This document shows, in pieces, positions 33,401 through 41,186 of a stretch of DNA of 64,000 bases. Numbering within the stretch: the first letter of the stretch is position 1; the number at the start of each line of letters is the position of its first letter. Under the pieces are notes generated by a model. That model ran no database searches. It worked only from the letters and a program-made list of their open reading frames with translations, and was not told the DNA's origin. The position numbers and the translations under genes are program-made. Origin of the DNA: Korobacter sp963758505 (GTDB taxonomy: Bacteria > Acidobacteriota > Terriglobia > Terriglobales > Acidobacteriaceae); NCBI GenBank assembly GCA_963758505.1, contig CAVWVJ010000001.1, forward strand, positions 1,550,001 through 1,614,000. The letters are read 5' to 3'.

Positions 33401-33930
33401 GGTGGTTTACGATCCCGACCGGCAGCGAGGAACTGGTGCGTTTCAACTTCCCGCGGCAGCGCGAAGGACGACGGCTTTGCATATCGGACTTCTTCTTGCC
33501 GAAATCGTCAGGGAAGTTCGATGTGCTTGGGTTGACCTGCGTGACCATCGGGGCACAAGCTTCGCACGTGACGCAGCAACTCTTCGAGGCCGGTGAATAC
33601 ACGAAGTATCTCTACCTGCACGGCCTCTCGGTGGAGACCGCCGAGGCGCTGGCGGAATTCATGCACAAGCGGGTACGCGAAGAACTGGGGATCGGCGGGG
33701 TCGATTCGCCGCGGATCAACGACCTCTTTCATCAGAAGTATCGCGGCTCGCGTTACTCGTTCGGGTATCCGGCGTGCCCTAACCTGGAAGACCAGACCAA
33801 GCTCTTTCAGCTTCTCGAGCCCGATAAAACCATCGGCGTGCAGCTCACGACCGGTTTCCTGCTCGATCCCGAGCAATCGACGTCGGCAATCGTGGTGCAT
33901 CACCCGTCCGCAAAATATTTTGTGGTGTAG
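30468..33930 (+). CDS. metH: Cobalamin-dependent methionine synthase; frame broken three times
   Basis: About 1,150 residues when joined. The homocysteine domain has GLNCATGP and VGGCCGTTPAH zinc cysteines (residues 1-320). The pterin (CH3-H4folate) domain starts near VAEEMNTTTRVEHF. The B12 domain has GDVHDIGKN (His is the lower cobalt ligand). The C-terminal AdoMet reactivation domain ends in FGYPACPNLEDQTKLF and HHPSAKYFVV. The frame changes near 32445 (one base missing), near 33070 (one missing in a GCGCGCGG tract) and at 33414-33416 (extra C in CCC). All domains remain intact across the joins, so sequencing error is more likely than decay. TACAAT at 30441-30446 may be its -10. No B12 riboswitch was seen upstream. 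Confidence 0.9.
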
Positions 33931-33934
33931 AGCG

Positions 33935-34315
33935 CTAGTCCAGCGGAGCGGCCGAAAGCCGTTTCGGCGCGATCAGCTTCCATGCCTCGCGGATATGCGC
34001 CTCCAGCGCGGCGTCGTCGATTTTTGCGAGTTCAATCCCAACCCAGCCTTTCACGCCGACATAAGGCGGCCGGAAGTAGGTTTCAGGGGCTTCGCCGATC
34101 AGGATCTCCTGCATCCCCGCGCGCGCCGGAATCCAAACCGCAACGTGCCCGTCGTTGTGATGATTGTTGGCGAACATCACGAAAACCTTCTTGTGGACGA
34201 AGAAGGTCGGCTCACCATGCGAGAGTTTCTCTGAGGTCTCCGGCAGTGCGGCGCACACCTTTCGTACGCGCTTGAGCTGTTTGTCTTCCTTGCGCGGCTT
34301 TGCCGGTTTCGTCAT
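33935..34315 (-). CDS. MmcQ/YjbR family protein
   Basis: 126 residues of the YjbR fold (double-wing, CyaY-like): VCAALPETSEKLSHGEPTFF, KKVFVMFANNHHNDG and a C-terminal AHIREAWKLIAPKRL. Family members are putative DNA-binding proteins without established function. It converges on metH with a 4-nt gap and lies 9 nt behind the SET-domain gene, probably in one transcript with it. Confidence 0.82.
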   Translation of the reverse strand: MTKPAKPRKEDKQLKRVRKVCAALPETSEKLSHGEPTFFVHKKVFVMFANNHHNDGHVAVWIPARAGMQEILIGEAPETYFRPPYVGVKGWVGIELAKIDDAALEAHIREAWKLIAPKRLSAAPLD

Positions 34316-34324
34316 GGCACACGC

Positions 34325-34768
34325 TTAAGAGCGACTTGCCTTCTTGGCCGGACTCTCGCCATACATCGTCCCGCGACAGTTCTTCGCTCCGCAATAGCAG
34401 GGCGCTTCGTCATCGCCATCGTAGAGGTAGTAGTCGTAGGTGAGTTCTTCGCCGGGCTGGATGTCGCGCATGGCCTGGATCCAGACGTGCCCATCGGTTT
34501 CTTCGGTTTCACAATTCGGGTCGCAGGAGTGGTTGACGAACATCGCCATGGAGTGCCCATCGATCACCTGCGTTCCGTCTCCCACGCCGAACAGGTAAGT
34601 ATCGTTGCGATCCTCATAGACCGCGTCAGCTTCCGGCTTGGAGAGCCGTGGGCCATCGTACTCGAGAATGCGCGTCCTCTTCTTGATGGGCTGCGTGGCA
34701 AAGACGCCGGCAGCATGAATGCGGGAGCTGCGGATGATGGCGAGTTGGGAGTTGCGTTTGGATGTCAT
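34325..34768 (-). CDS. SET-domain protein lysine methyltransferase
   Basis: 147 residues from the ATG at 34768, nearly all SET domain. It has RSSRIHAAGVFATQPI, MAMFVNHSCDPNCETE (AdoMet-binding NHxCxPN), GEELTYDYYL, and a post-SET CYCGAKNCRGTMYG zinc motif. SET enzymes methylate protein lysines; the family is best known from eukaryotes but occurs in bacteria, where substrates are mostly unknown. The longer frame to 34855 lacks conserved residues. A basic tail (AKKASRS) ends the protein. Confidence 0.87.
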   Translation of the reverse strand: MTSKRNSQLAIIRSSRIHAAGVFATQPIKKRTRILEYDGPRLSKPEADAVYEDRNDTYLFGVGDGTQVIDGHSMAMFVNHSCDPNCETEETDGHVWIQAMRDIQPGEELTYDYYLYDGDDEAPCYCGAKNCRGTMYGESPAKKASRS

Positions 34769-34905
34769 CGCGGAAGATTGGATTACCTTAAGGCTGACAC
34801 CCCAAAGCAAAGGGGGTTTCCACGCGAGCATAAAGGCCCGCTCCACCTGAACCACTCGAATTCGCTCGAAGCGAACGTATTGGTGAAAGAAAAGCGCGCC
34901 GCTGC

Positions 34906-35406
34906 TTAGAACGGAATATCGTCGTCGGTAATTTCGCCGTGGCTCGCCGCCGGGGCGTGCGTATCGAAATCGTTGCCGCCACCGCTGGGGCGCTGGTCGA
35001 AGCCGCCACCGGAGGCCTCTTTGCGACGGAAGCCGCCTCCGCCTTCTTCGCCGCCGCCGCCGGCGTCTCCGCGTCCGCTGAGCAGGACGAGGTCATTGGC
35101 CACGATCTCGGTGCGGTACTTCTTTTCGCCGGTCTTCTGGTCTTCCCAGCTGTTCGTCGTGAGGCGGCCTTCGATGTAGATCTTGGAGCCCTTCTTCACG
35201 TATTCGCCGACGATTTCAGCGAGCCGCTGCCAGGCAACGATGTTGTGCCACTCGGTGCGATCCTGCCACTCGCCCTGCTTGTCTTTGTAGCGCTCGTTCG
35301 TGGCCAGCGAGAAACGCGCGATCGCCGTACCCTGTGGGGTGTACTTCACCTCGGGATCTTTGCCCAGATTGCCGACGAGAATGACTTTGTTGACGCTCTT
35401 TGCCAT
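34906..35406 (-). CDS. ssb: Single-stranded DNA-binding protein
   Basis: 166 residues: an OB-fold (about 1-108) beginning VNKVILVGNLGKDPEVKYTP with WQDRTEWHNIVAW, a Gly-rich linker, and the acidic tip DDDIPF that recruits repair and replication proteins. ATG 35406 has AGGAGT upstream; the 13-residue extension is rejected. Confidence 0.95.
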   Translation of the reverse strand: MAKSVNKVILVGNLGKDPEVKYTPQGTAIARFSLATNERYKDKQGEWQDRTEWHNIVAWQRLAEIVGEYVKKGSKIYIEGRLTTNSWEDQKTGEKKYRTEIVANDLVLLSGRGDAGGGGEEGGGGFRRKEASGGGFDQRPSGGGNDFDTHAPAASHGEITDDDIPF

Positions 35407-35502
35407 GAGGGACTCCTGTCGTTGAAGGAAAACTATATCAGCCAAAAGCCGCCGGCGCGAATGAGACGCGGGGGCTGCTTTGGTGGGATGTGGGAATGGC
35501 GC

Positions 35503-35946
35503 CTACGCGTAAATCTTGTACAGCATGAAATAGATCACCACGCCGGTCACGCTGACATACATCCATAGCGGATAGGTCCAGCGGGCAATCGCCCGGTGTT
35601 TCAGGAAGTTCGATTTCAGTCCTCGGGTAAGCGAAATCAGCACCAGCGGGACGATTACGATCGCCAGGATGGTGTGCGAGATCAGGATCGTGAAATACAC
35701 ATCGCGCGAGACCCCCGTTCCGGCGAAATGCTTGCTCACCGATCCGCTATGCGCGCCGAGCAGCCCGTGATAGGTGAGATAGCAGACCAGGAAGAGCGAG
35801 GAACAGATCACGGCGGCGATCATGAATTTTCGGTGCGTGGCGGGCCGCTTCGTCTTGATGAAATACACGCCGGTGCCGATCAGCACGGCGGCGGTACCGT
35901 TGAGGGTGGCGTTGATCGCCGGGAAGATGCTGAGGTCGGTTTGCAT
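35503..35946 (-). CDS. DUF420 membrane protein (CtaM/YozB-like)
   Basis: 147 residues and four membrane helices with conserved histidines (ATHRKFM, YLTYHGLLG, ISHTILA, KHRAIARWTYP). DUF420/CtaM proteins assist maturation of heme-copper oxidases. It follows the ABC permease by 1 nt at the end of the ctaB operon, which supports that role. Confidence 0.85.
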   Translation of the reverse strand: MQTDLSIFPAINATLNGTAAVLIGTGVYFIKTKRPATHRKFMIAAVICSSLFLVCYLTYHGLLGAHSGSVSKHFAGTGVSRDVYFTILISHTILAIVIVPLVLISLTRGLKSNFLKHRAIARWTYPLWMYVSVTGVVIYFMLYKIYA

Positions 35947-35947
35947 A

Positions 35948-36773
35948 TCAGGCGGCAGGTTTCGTGGTACGCCGGTTGGCCAACGCAAATGCGATAACGA
36001 ACATCACGAGAGCGAACCCGCCCAAGATCGCCAGGTCCATGCTAACGGGGAAGTCGATCGAGGTGCTACCCGGATACATGAGCGCCCGGAGCGCCTCGGT
36101 CCCGTAGGTAAGCGGGTTGATGAGCATCAGCAACTTGAGCCACTTCGACGCGCTGCTGACCGGGAAGAGCGATCCCGAAAGTAGCCAGAGCGGAATCAGG
36201 AACAGGTTGATGATGGCGTGGAAGGCCTGGGTCGAGTCCATCGGCCACGCGATCGCGAAGCCGAGCGCTGTCAACGAGAAGGCCACCAGGAAGACTGGTC
36301 AACACGATCAGCAGGAAACTGGTCAGCGTGAAGTGCACGCCGATCAGCGGAGCAAACACGAGGAAGATCAATCCCTGGATGGCAGCCAGGGTCGTGCCGC
36401 CCAGCACCTTGCCCAGCACGATCACCGAACGGCTCACCGGAGCCACCAGCACGGAGAGCAGAAAACCTTCGTTACGGTCCTCGATTACCGACATCATCGT
36501 GAAGATTGAGGTGAAGAGCACGATCATCGTCAGCGCGCCGGGAAAGAAGAAGTCGAGATAGTGCTGGCCGCCGCCGTTTTCGCCGCGGAACGAACTGCCG
36601 AAGCCGGAGCCGATAACAATCCAGAAGAGCAGCGGCGACAGGATCACGCCGACCACCCGCGCTTTCTGCCGGTAGAAGCGCACGATCTCGCGCTTCCAGA
36701 GCGAAATCGAAGGCGTAATCGCGCCGGGATTGATGGGTCGAACTCGGGGTGCTGCCGCAGTGGTGGTTGCCAT
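35948..36773 (-). CDS. ABC-2 type transporter permease; frame broken once
   Basis: About 275 residues and six membrane helices. N-terminal part LWKREIVRFYRQKARVVGV, SVIEDRNEGFLLSVL and LGKVLGGTTLA; C-terminal part IPLWLLSGSLFPVSS, typical of NodJ/DrrB-type ABC-2 permeases. The frame shifts near 36294; removing one base gives LTSFLVAFSLTALG and continuity. It starts 3 nt after the ATPase gene, so the two form an exporter. Substrate unknown; its place between ctaB and DUF420 suggests a heme/oxidase assembly link. Confidence 0.86.
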
Positions 36774-36776
36774 AGT

Positions 36777-37796
36777 TTAATGCTTCTTCTTTTTCTTGCC
36801 GACCGCTTCGGCCTGTTTTGCCTTTTCGTCTTCCGTCCAGAAACGATGCCCGGTGCGGCGGATGAATACGTCTTCCAATGTCGGCTTACTGACCGAGATC
36901 GACTGGATCTCGCCGGGAAATGCCTCGACCACATCTGTAACGAATCGGTGTCCTTGTTCGCGTTCGAACCGGACTTTGCCGTCCAGAGCGGTCGCCTCCA
37001 CTCCGAAGCGTTCCGCAAGACGATGGGCCAGTGCCTCGGCATCGCCGGTTTCCAGAACGATCACATCGCCGCCTATCTCGTGCTTCAATTCCGCCGGCGT
37101 TCCCAGTGCAACCAATTTGCCGGAGCTGAGGATGGCCAGCCGGTCACACTTTTCAGCCTCTTCCATGAGGTGCGTGGTCACGATCACGGTTACGCGTTCT
37201 TCGTCGCGCAAAATTTGCAGATACTGCCACAGATCGCGACGTGCGCCCGGGTCCAGGCCGGTCGTCGGTTCATCCAGGAGCAATACCGTTGGATGGTGCA
37301 GCAGGCCCTTCGCCAGTTCGAGCCGCCGCTGCATGCCGCCGGAAAATGTCTCGGCCTTCTCATTCGCGCGATCGTCCAGCCGCACACGGCCCAGCATCTC
37401 GTGGACCCGCTGTTTCAGCCCGTCGCCCTTCAGCCCATACAGGTGGCCGATGTGGGTCAGGTTCTCGGCTGCAGTAAGTTTCACGTCGATGCTCTGCGCC
37501 TGGAAGACGACGCCAATCTCACGACGCAACGCCGCCGGGTCTTTCGCCGCGTCGTGTCCCTGGATCAGCGCTCGCCCGGAGGTCGGCAGCATGAGGGTCG
37601 AGAGGATGCGGAACATCGTGGTCTTGCCACTGCCATTGGGACCAAGCAGCCCGAAAATCTCGGCCGGGCGAACAGCAAAGGAAACGCCATCCAGCGCCAC
37701 CCGCTTGTCATAGGTGTGGCGCAGGTCCTGTACTTCGATGACCGAGGCAGATGTTAGCGCGCCGGGAGGGGTTAGAACCGTTGTGGAAACACTCAC
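36777..37796 (-). CDS. ABC transporter ATP-binding protein
   Basis: 339 residues from GTG 37796: Walker A GPNGSGKTT, signature FSGGMQRRLELAKG, Walker B VLLLDEPTTGLDPGARRDL and H-loop VTTHLMEEAE, plus a C-terminal DrrA-like extension ending in a Lys-rich tail. A TACAAT six nt before the GTG suggests its own leaderless transcript besides the operon one. The apparent single frame with ctaB (36777-38804) arises only because a frame error in ctaB lets it read through; it is not a fusion. Confidence 0.9.
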   Translation of the reverse strand: MSVSTTVLTPPGALTSASVIEVQDLRHTYDKRVALDGVSFAVRPAEIFGLLGPNGSGKTTMFRILSTLMLPTSGRALIQGHDAAKDPAALRREIGVVFQAQSIDVKLTAAENLTHIGHLYGLKGDGLKQRVHEMLGRVRLDDRANEKAETFSGGMQRRLELAKGLLHHPTVLLLDEPTTGLDPGARRDLWQYLQILRDEERVTVIVTTHLMEEAEKCDRLAILSSGKLVALGTPAELKHEIGGDVIVLETGDAEALAHRLAERFGVEATALDGKVRFEREQGHRFVTDVVEAFPGEIQSISVSKPTLEDVFIRRTGHRFWTEDEKAKQAEAVGKKKKKH

Positions 37797-37802
37797 CTTG
37801 CC

Positions 37803-37808
37803 ATTGTA
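37803..37808 (-). promoter_or_regulatory. -10 element before the ABC ATPase gene
   Basis: On the minus strand TACAAT ends 6 nt before the GTG start. It gives a leaderless mRNA if used. No good -35. Confidence 0.4.
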
Positions 37809-37823
37809 AGGCACAAAGCAGGT

Positions 37824-37847
37824 GGAGCAGGGCATTGGCCCTGCTCC
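37824..37847 (-). terminator. Perfect 10-bp hairpin between ctaB and the ABC ATPase gene
   Basis: GGAGCAGGGC (37824-37833) pairs with GCCCTGCTCC (37838-37847) across a 4-nt loop. It lies 24 nt past the ctaB stop. No long T run follows on the minus strand, so it may attenuate or protect the mRNA end and not stop transcription completely. Confidence 0.45.
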
Positions 37848-37870
37848 AAAGGTCAGAAAGTGAACGGCAG

Positions 37871-38804
37871 TTAAATGGTCCGATCCAGCATCATCACCGT
37901 GAATAGCAGCGGCAGGTAAGTGACGGAGGCCAGCAGCAACTGGCGCGCGTACTTCTTCGAGTGCGGCGAACTGGGCGTGAGTTTCATCGTCCACATGCGC
38001 AAGCTCATCCAGAACATGAATGCGCCCAGCAGAATGGCTGCGACAAAATAAATCCTTGCCGGCAAAATGCAGCAGCGTCGGGGCCAGGGTTACGAGGAAG
38101 AGCAGGATCGCATACGCGAGAATCGCCCGTGCGGTAGATCGTCCATCGCGCTCGACCACCGGCAGCATCTTGATCCCGGCATTCTCATAATCGTCGCGAT
38201 AGAGCCACGCGATGGAGTGGAAGTGCGGGAACTGCCAGAAGAAGAGGATTGCAAACAGGACGACCGCTTCCCAGTCGAGGCGTCCACGGATGGCGGTCCA
38301 GCCCAGCACCGGAGGCATCGCGCCGGGGAAGGCGCCGATCGAGGTACAGATGGGATGGATCTTCTTCAATGGCGTGTAAGCCATCAGGTAAACCATGCTG
38401 GTCATCAGCGCCAGGGCGGCGGTGAGCCAGTTGGTCATCAGGCCCAGGTAGCCGGCGCCGCCGATCATCATGACCAGCGAAACCACCATGCCGTGTCCGA
38501 GGCTCATGCTTCGCGTCACCAGCGGACGCATGGCCGTCCGGCGCATGCGTGCATCACTATCGCGCTCGATGAACTCGTTCATTGCCGCCGTGCCGCCCGA
38601 GACCAGGCCGATGCCGAGCAGAGCGTTGAACAGTGTCCAGCTCACCAGCGGTAGCCCAGATTTCGCTGCTGCGAAATACGAGCCGGTCCACGCCGTCATT
38701 ACGATCAATGTAGTGACCCGGGCCTTGGTGAGTTCTGCGTAGTCCTTCGCGAGCGAAGCGAAGCCAGGCCGTGGAACCGCAAGCGGTTGTGTGACCGAAC
38801 TCAC
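37871..38804 (-). CDS. ctaB: Protoheme IX farnesyltransferase (heme O synthase); frame broken once
   Basis: About 310 residues, eight membrane helices. It transfers a farnesyl group to heme b, giving heme O for heme-copper oxidases. Active-site motif NEFIERDSDARMRRTAMRPL (NxxxDxxxD), then YTPLKKIHPICTSIGAFPG and WQFPHFHSIAWLYRDDY. Near 38064-38067 an A4 run (T4 on the coding strand) shifts the frame; with T3, the sequence continues LLHLPARIYFVAAIL to the stop at 37871. GTG start with AAGGAGA upstream. First gene of the ABC/DUF420 operon. Confidence 0.9.
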
Positions 38805-39181
38805 GCGGTCTCCTTAAAGCTAAGGGGTGAAAAAAACTGGACGAACGAAACGCGGGACGAACTCTGCTGCAATGTCAGGACCGTGCTCCTCGGCATCGTG
38901 GCCGCAAGGGAAAAGGGCTTCGCCATTGCATGCTGCAACAGGCTAACCCGGTAAATTTTCTCTTTGTACCCCAAAAACGCTGCTGGCGGCGCTCCTCAAC
39001 CCCGTAAATGCTGCGAAGGCCCGCCGATCATCGCCGCAGAGCAAGATAACACAATGCGTCAAGTCTCTGAAAACAACTGACGATTCTAACACTCCGGCGC
39101 AAAACGTAAAGCCTTCCGAAGAGCTCGCTGTTGCCTTCGATGAGGCGCAGCAACTCTGCGACGGAACCCACCGTCGTGCTG

Positions 39182-39219
39182 CTCACAATGCGAAAGTTGC
39201 AAGATTTTGCAACTGTGAG
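39182..39219. repeat. Inverted repeat GTTGCAA/TTGCAAC with outer CTCACA/TGTGAG stem
   Basis: GTTGCAA (39196-39202) and TTGCAAC (39207-39213) form a hairpin with a GATT loop. CTCACA (39182-39187) and TGTGAG (39214-39219) extend it with an 8-nt bulge on one side. It could be an RNA structure or a protein-binding site. Confidence 0.5.
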
Positions 39220-39403
39220 ACTCTGCTTCCTACTGGGGAGCAAACTCTACCTTTAGGGGATACGCAAGAATTTCCCATGCCATGAAAAAGCTACGCTACG
39301 CAGGTGAGTAGTTGCTGCTTAAAACACTTTGTTTTCAGCAGAAAGCACGTTGGATGGCTTTGGTACGCGGGATGCTATTACCAATGCCAGACGAAGTGGC
39401 GCA

Positions 39404-39457
39404 AGAAAGGGCGTTGTTCGGGGTTTCGGCCAGAGGCCCCAGAACAACGCCCTTTCT
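39404..39457. repeat. Perfect 16-bp inverted repeat, strong hairpin
   Basis: AGAAAGGGCGTTGTTC and GAACAACGCCCTTTCT are exact complements, extended inwards by GGG/CCC around a small loop. The stem of nearly 20 bp is the strongest in the window. No T run follows (TAAATCTG), so it is not an ordinary terminator on the plus strand. Confidence 0.7.
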
Positions 39458-39526
39458 AAATCTGCTCACACGTTTCTTCCCGCGACCTCCCATCCTGCAT
39501 AATCATCTTGCTTCGTAACAGGAGGC

Positions 39527-40003
39527 ATGATGTCTACTGGTGCCCGACCTCCACTCCCGCCCTTCACTCGAGAAACTGCTGCCCAGAAAGTTCGCCTGGC
39601 GGAGGACGCCTGGAACACCCGCGATCCCGAGAAAGTTTCGCTGGCTTATACGCCCGATTCCGCGTGGCGCAATCGTTCGGAGTTCCTGCGCGGACGCGAA
39701 GAGATCGTCGCCTTTCTCAAGCGCAAGTGGAGCAGGGAACTGGACTACCGGTTGATCAAGGAACTCTGGGCCTTCGACGGCAATCGCATCGCGGTGCGCT
39801 TTGCCTACGAATGGCACGACGACTCCGGAAGCTGGTTTCGCTCTTACGGCAATGAAAACTGGGAGTTCGACGAGAATGGGCTGATGCAGCGGCGTCTCGC
39901 GAGCATCAACGATTTGCCGATCCGCGAGACCGACCGCAAATACCATTGGCCGCTGGGCAAGCGGCCAGAGGGACATCCAGGGCTGTCGGAACTCGGCCTC
40001 TAG
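39527..40003 (+). CDS. DUF1348 / NTF2-like (SnoaL fold) protein
   Basis: 158 residues with the DUF1348 signature: FTRETAAQKVRLAEDAWNTR, PDSAWRNRSEFLRGREEI and RFAYEWHDDSGSWFRSYGNE. These cone-shaped NTF2-like proteins have no established reaction. AGGAGG 7 nt before the ATG gives a strong start (a second ATG follows at once). It abuts the convergent PAP2 gene. Confidence 0.85.
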   Translation: MMSTGARPPLPPFTRETAAQKVRLAEDAWNTRDPEKVSLAYTPDSAWRNRSEFLRGREEIVAFLKRKWSRELDYRLIKELWAFDGNRIAVRFAYEWHDDSGSWFRSYGNENWEFDENGLMQRRLASINDLPIRETDRKYHWPLGKRPEGHPGLSELGL

Positions 40004-40750
40004 TTACGGCGACGCGTGGTTCGCGATATAGGTGCCGGTGACGTAGCCGATGGCCGCACCGACTAACACGTCCGACGGATAGTGTTTCTTTCCCGGCAGA
40101 CGCGCGACGCTCAAGCCGGTGGCGAGGGCGTACGACCCCCACACCACCAACGGCTTGTGCGGATAGCGATGCGCGATCGCCGCAGCGAAGGCGAAGCTAG
40201 TCGTGGCGTGTCCGGAGGTGAAGGAACCGGCGCGGCTCCTGCTAAAGAAAGCACCAGTGCTGTTGGCCTGGTAGGGATACTGGCGGCGAAAGCCTTCCTT
40301 GATGCCGAGATTGATGACTTGCCCGAAGCCGGCTGCCGCAAGTGCTGTGAAGGCATTGTTCGCCAGCGACGGGTCATGTTTTGCACAGCCTCCAATCCAC
40401 GCCAGCCCGCCCACACCGAGCTGCGCCGCAATCGCGATGTCGGATGCCCGCGTGCTGTCGTTGATAAGCGTTGGCGAATGGAAGCGGTTTTCGAAAGGAC
40501 GGTCTCCTTTCGCGATCAGCAGGCCTGTGGCAGCTCCGACCGGGAGCTCCCATGCCAGGTTCCGCGGACGGATCGCATTGCGCGGCGCGCTCAGGATGCC
40601 GTGCAGCATGGTTTTGCTGTCGCGGCCCACAGCACGGCCGAAGGGGCCAAAGCCGCAGGGCGGCGGCGGTACGTCTTGCCCCGCCGCGAAGCAGGCGCTC
40701 AGGATCACCAGGATGAAGAGATGGAATGGGAGAACGGACGTAAGTTTCAC
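40004..40750 (-). CDS. PAP2 superfamily phosphatase, secreted or membrane-associated
   Basis: About 248 residues with an N-terminal signal segment. Phosphatase motifs: KEGFRRQYPYQ (motif 1 region), GSFTSGHATTSFAFA (motif 2 with His) and ARLPGKKHYPSDVLVG (motif 3 with His). Likely removes phosphate from a lipid such as undecaprenyl or phosphatidyl phosphate on the outer face. The longest frame starts at a TTG (40768); GTG 40750 directly before the signal sequence is as good. Confidence 0.84.
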   Translation of the reverse strand: MKLTSVLPFHLFILVILSACFAAGQDVPPPPCGFGPFGRAVGRDSKTMLHGILSAPRNAIRPRNLAWELPVGAATGLLIAKGDRPFENRFHSPTLINDSTRASDIAIAAQLGVGGLAWIGGCAKHDPSLANNAFTALAAAGFGQVINLGIKEGFRRQYPYQANSTGAFFSRSRAGSFTSGHATTSFAFAAAIAHRYPHKPLVVWGSYALATGLSVARLPGKKHYPSDVLVGAAIGYVTGTYIANHASP

Positions 40751-40830
40751 CCGCGTTACGATGCACAATAGGAGTCAAGTGCTGTAGCGCGGGAACAACT
40801 TCGGTATCCGGGAAATAAACCCCAGGCGTT

Positions 40831-41058
40831 CTAGATCAGCTGCAGCTTTTCTGTGATATCAAGTCCGGTGCGCCGCAACAGCGAGGCGACGGTTTGTTCG
40901 TTAAGGCGGGTCGCATCGTATTCCACCCGCACGGTGCGCTCCTGCTCCTTGAAGAGGAGACGGCGAATACCATAGACCTCGCGAAGGTTATCGAGGGCAC
41001 GCATCTCGGTTTCGCCAGGCTGTTGTCCATATCGGAATACGACGTCAACGGTTGTCAT
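40831..41058 (-). CDS. Small HMA-like protein lacking CxxC
   Basis: 75 residues with a beta-alpha-beta ferredoxin-like pattern: TTVDVVFRYG, then MRALDNLREVYGIRRLLFKE and ERTVRVEYDATRLNEQTVASLL. It resembles heavy-metal-associated domains, but the metal-binding CxxC is absent. It lies divergently 128 nt from the copper ATPase gene. Role unknown; a regulatory or degenerate chaperone is possible. Confidence 0.65.
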   Translation of the reverse strand: MTTVDVVFRYGQQPGETEMRALDNLREVYGIRRLLFKEQERTVRVEYDATRLNEQTVASLLRRTGLDITEKLQLI

Positions 41059-41186
41059 TTCGGGTCGCGCCTCGCAGTCACTATCGGGAAATCACTCAGG
41101 CCCTCGGGCCAGGTTGGATAATTACCTTTATCAATATAGAGCATCGGTGGCGATGGTACGCAATCGGCACCGACTCATGATTCCGC

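Larger units (their letters stand above)
38805..39526. other. 722-nt gene-free region rich in inverted repeats
   Basis: It contains the ctaB ribosome site and promoter on the minus strand and three separate hairpin elements (39182-39219, 39313-39340, 39404-39457). A 71-codon minus-strand frame at 39028-39243 shows no domain and crosses the first hairpin; not supported. No tRNA or known riboswitch was recognised. Confidence 0.55.

Noticed and set aside
36777..38804. Apparent fusion of heme O synthase with an ABC ATPase
   Set aside because: The single frame arises because an extra T in ctaB shifts out of its own frame; the true ctaB C-terminus is in another frame to 37871, and the ATPase has its own GTG and promoter-like site.
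39028..39243. 71-codon minus-strand frame in the 722-nt gap
   Set aside because: Crosses an inverted repeat, no recognisable domain and no start signal.
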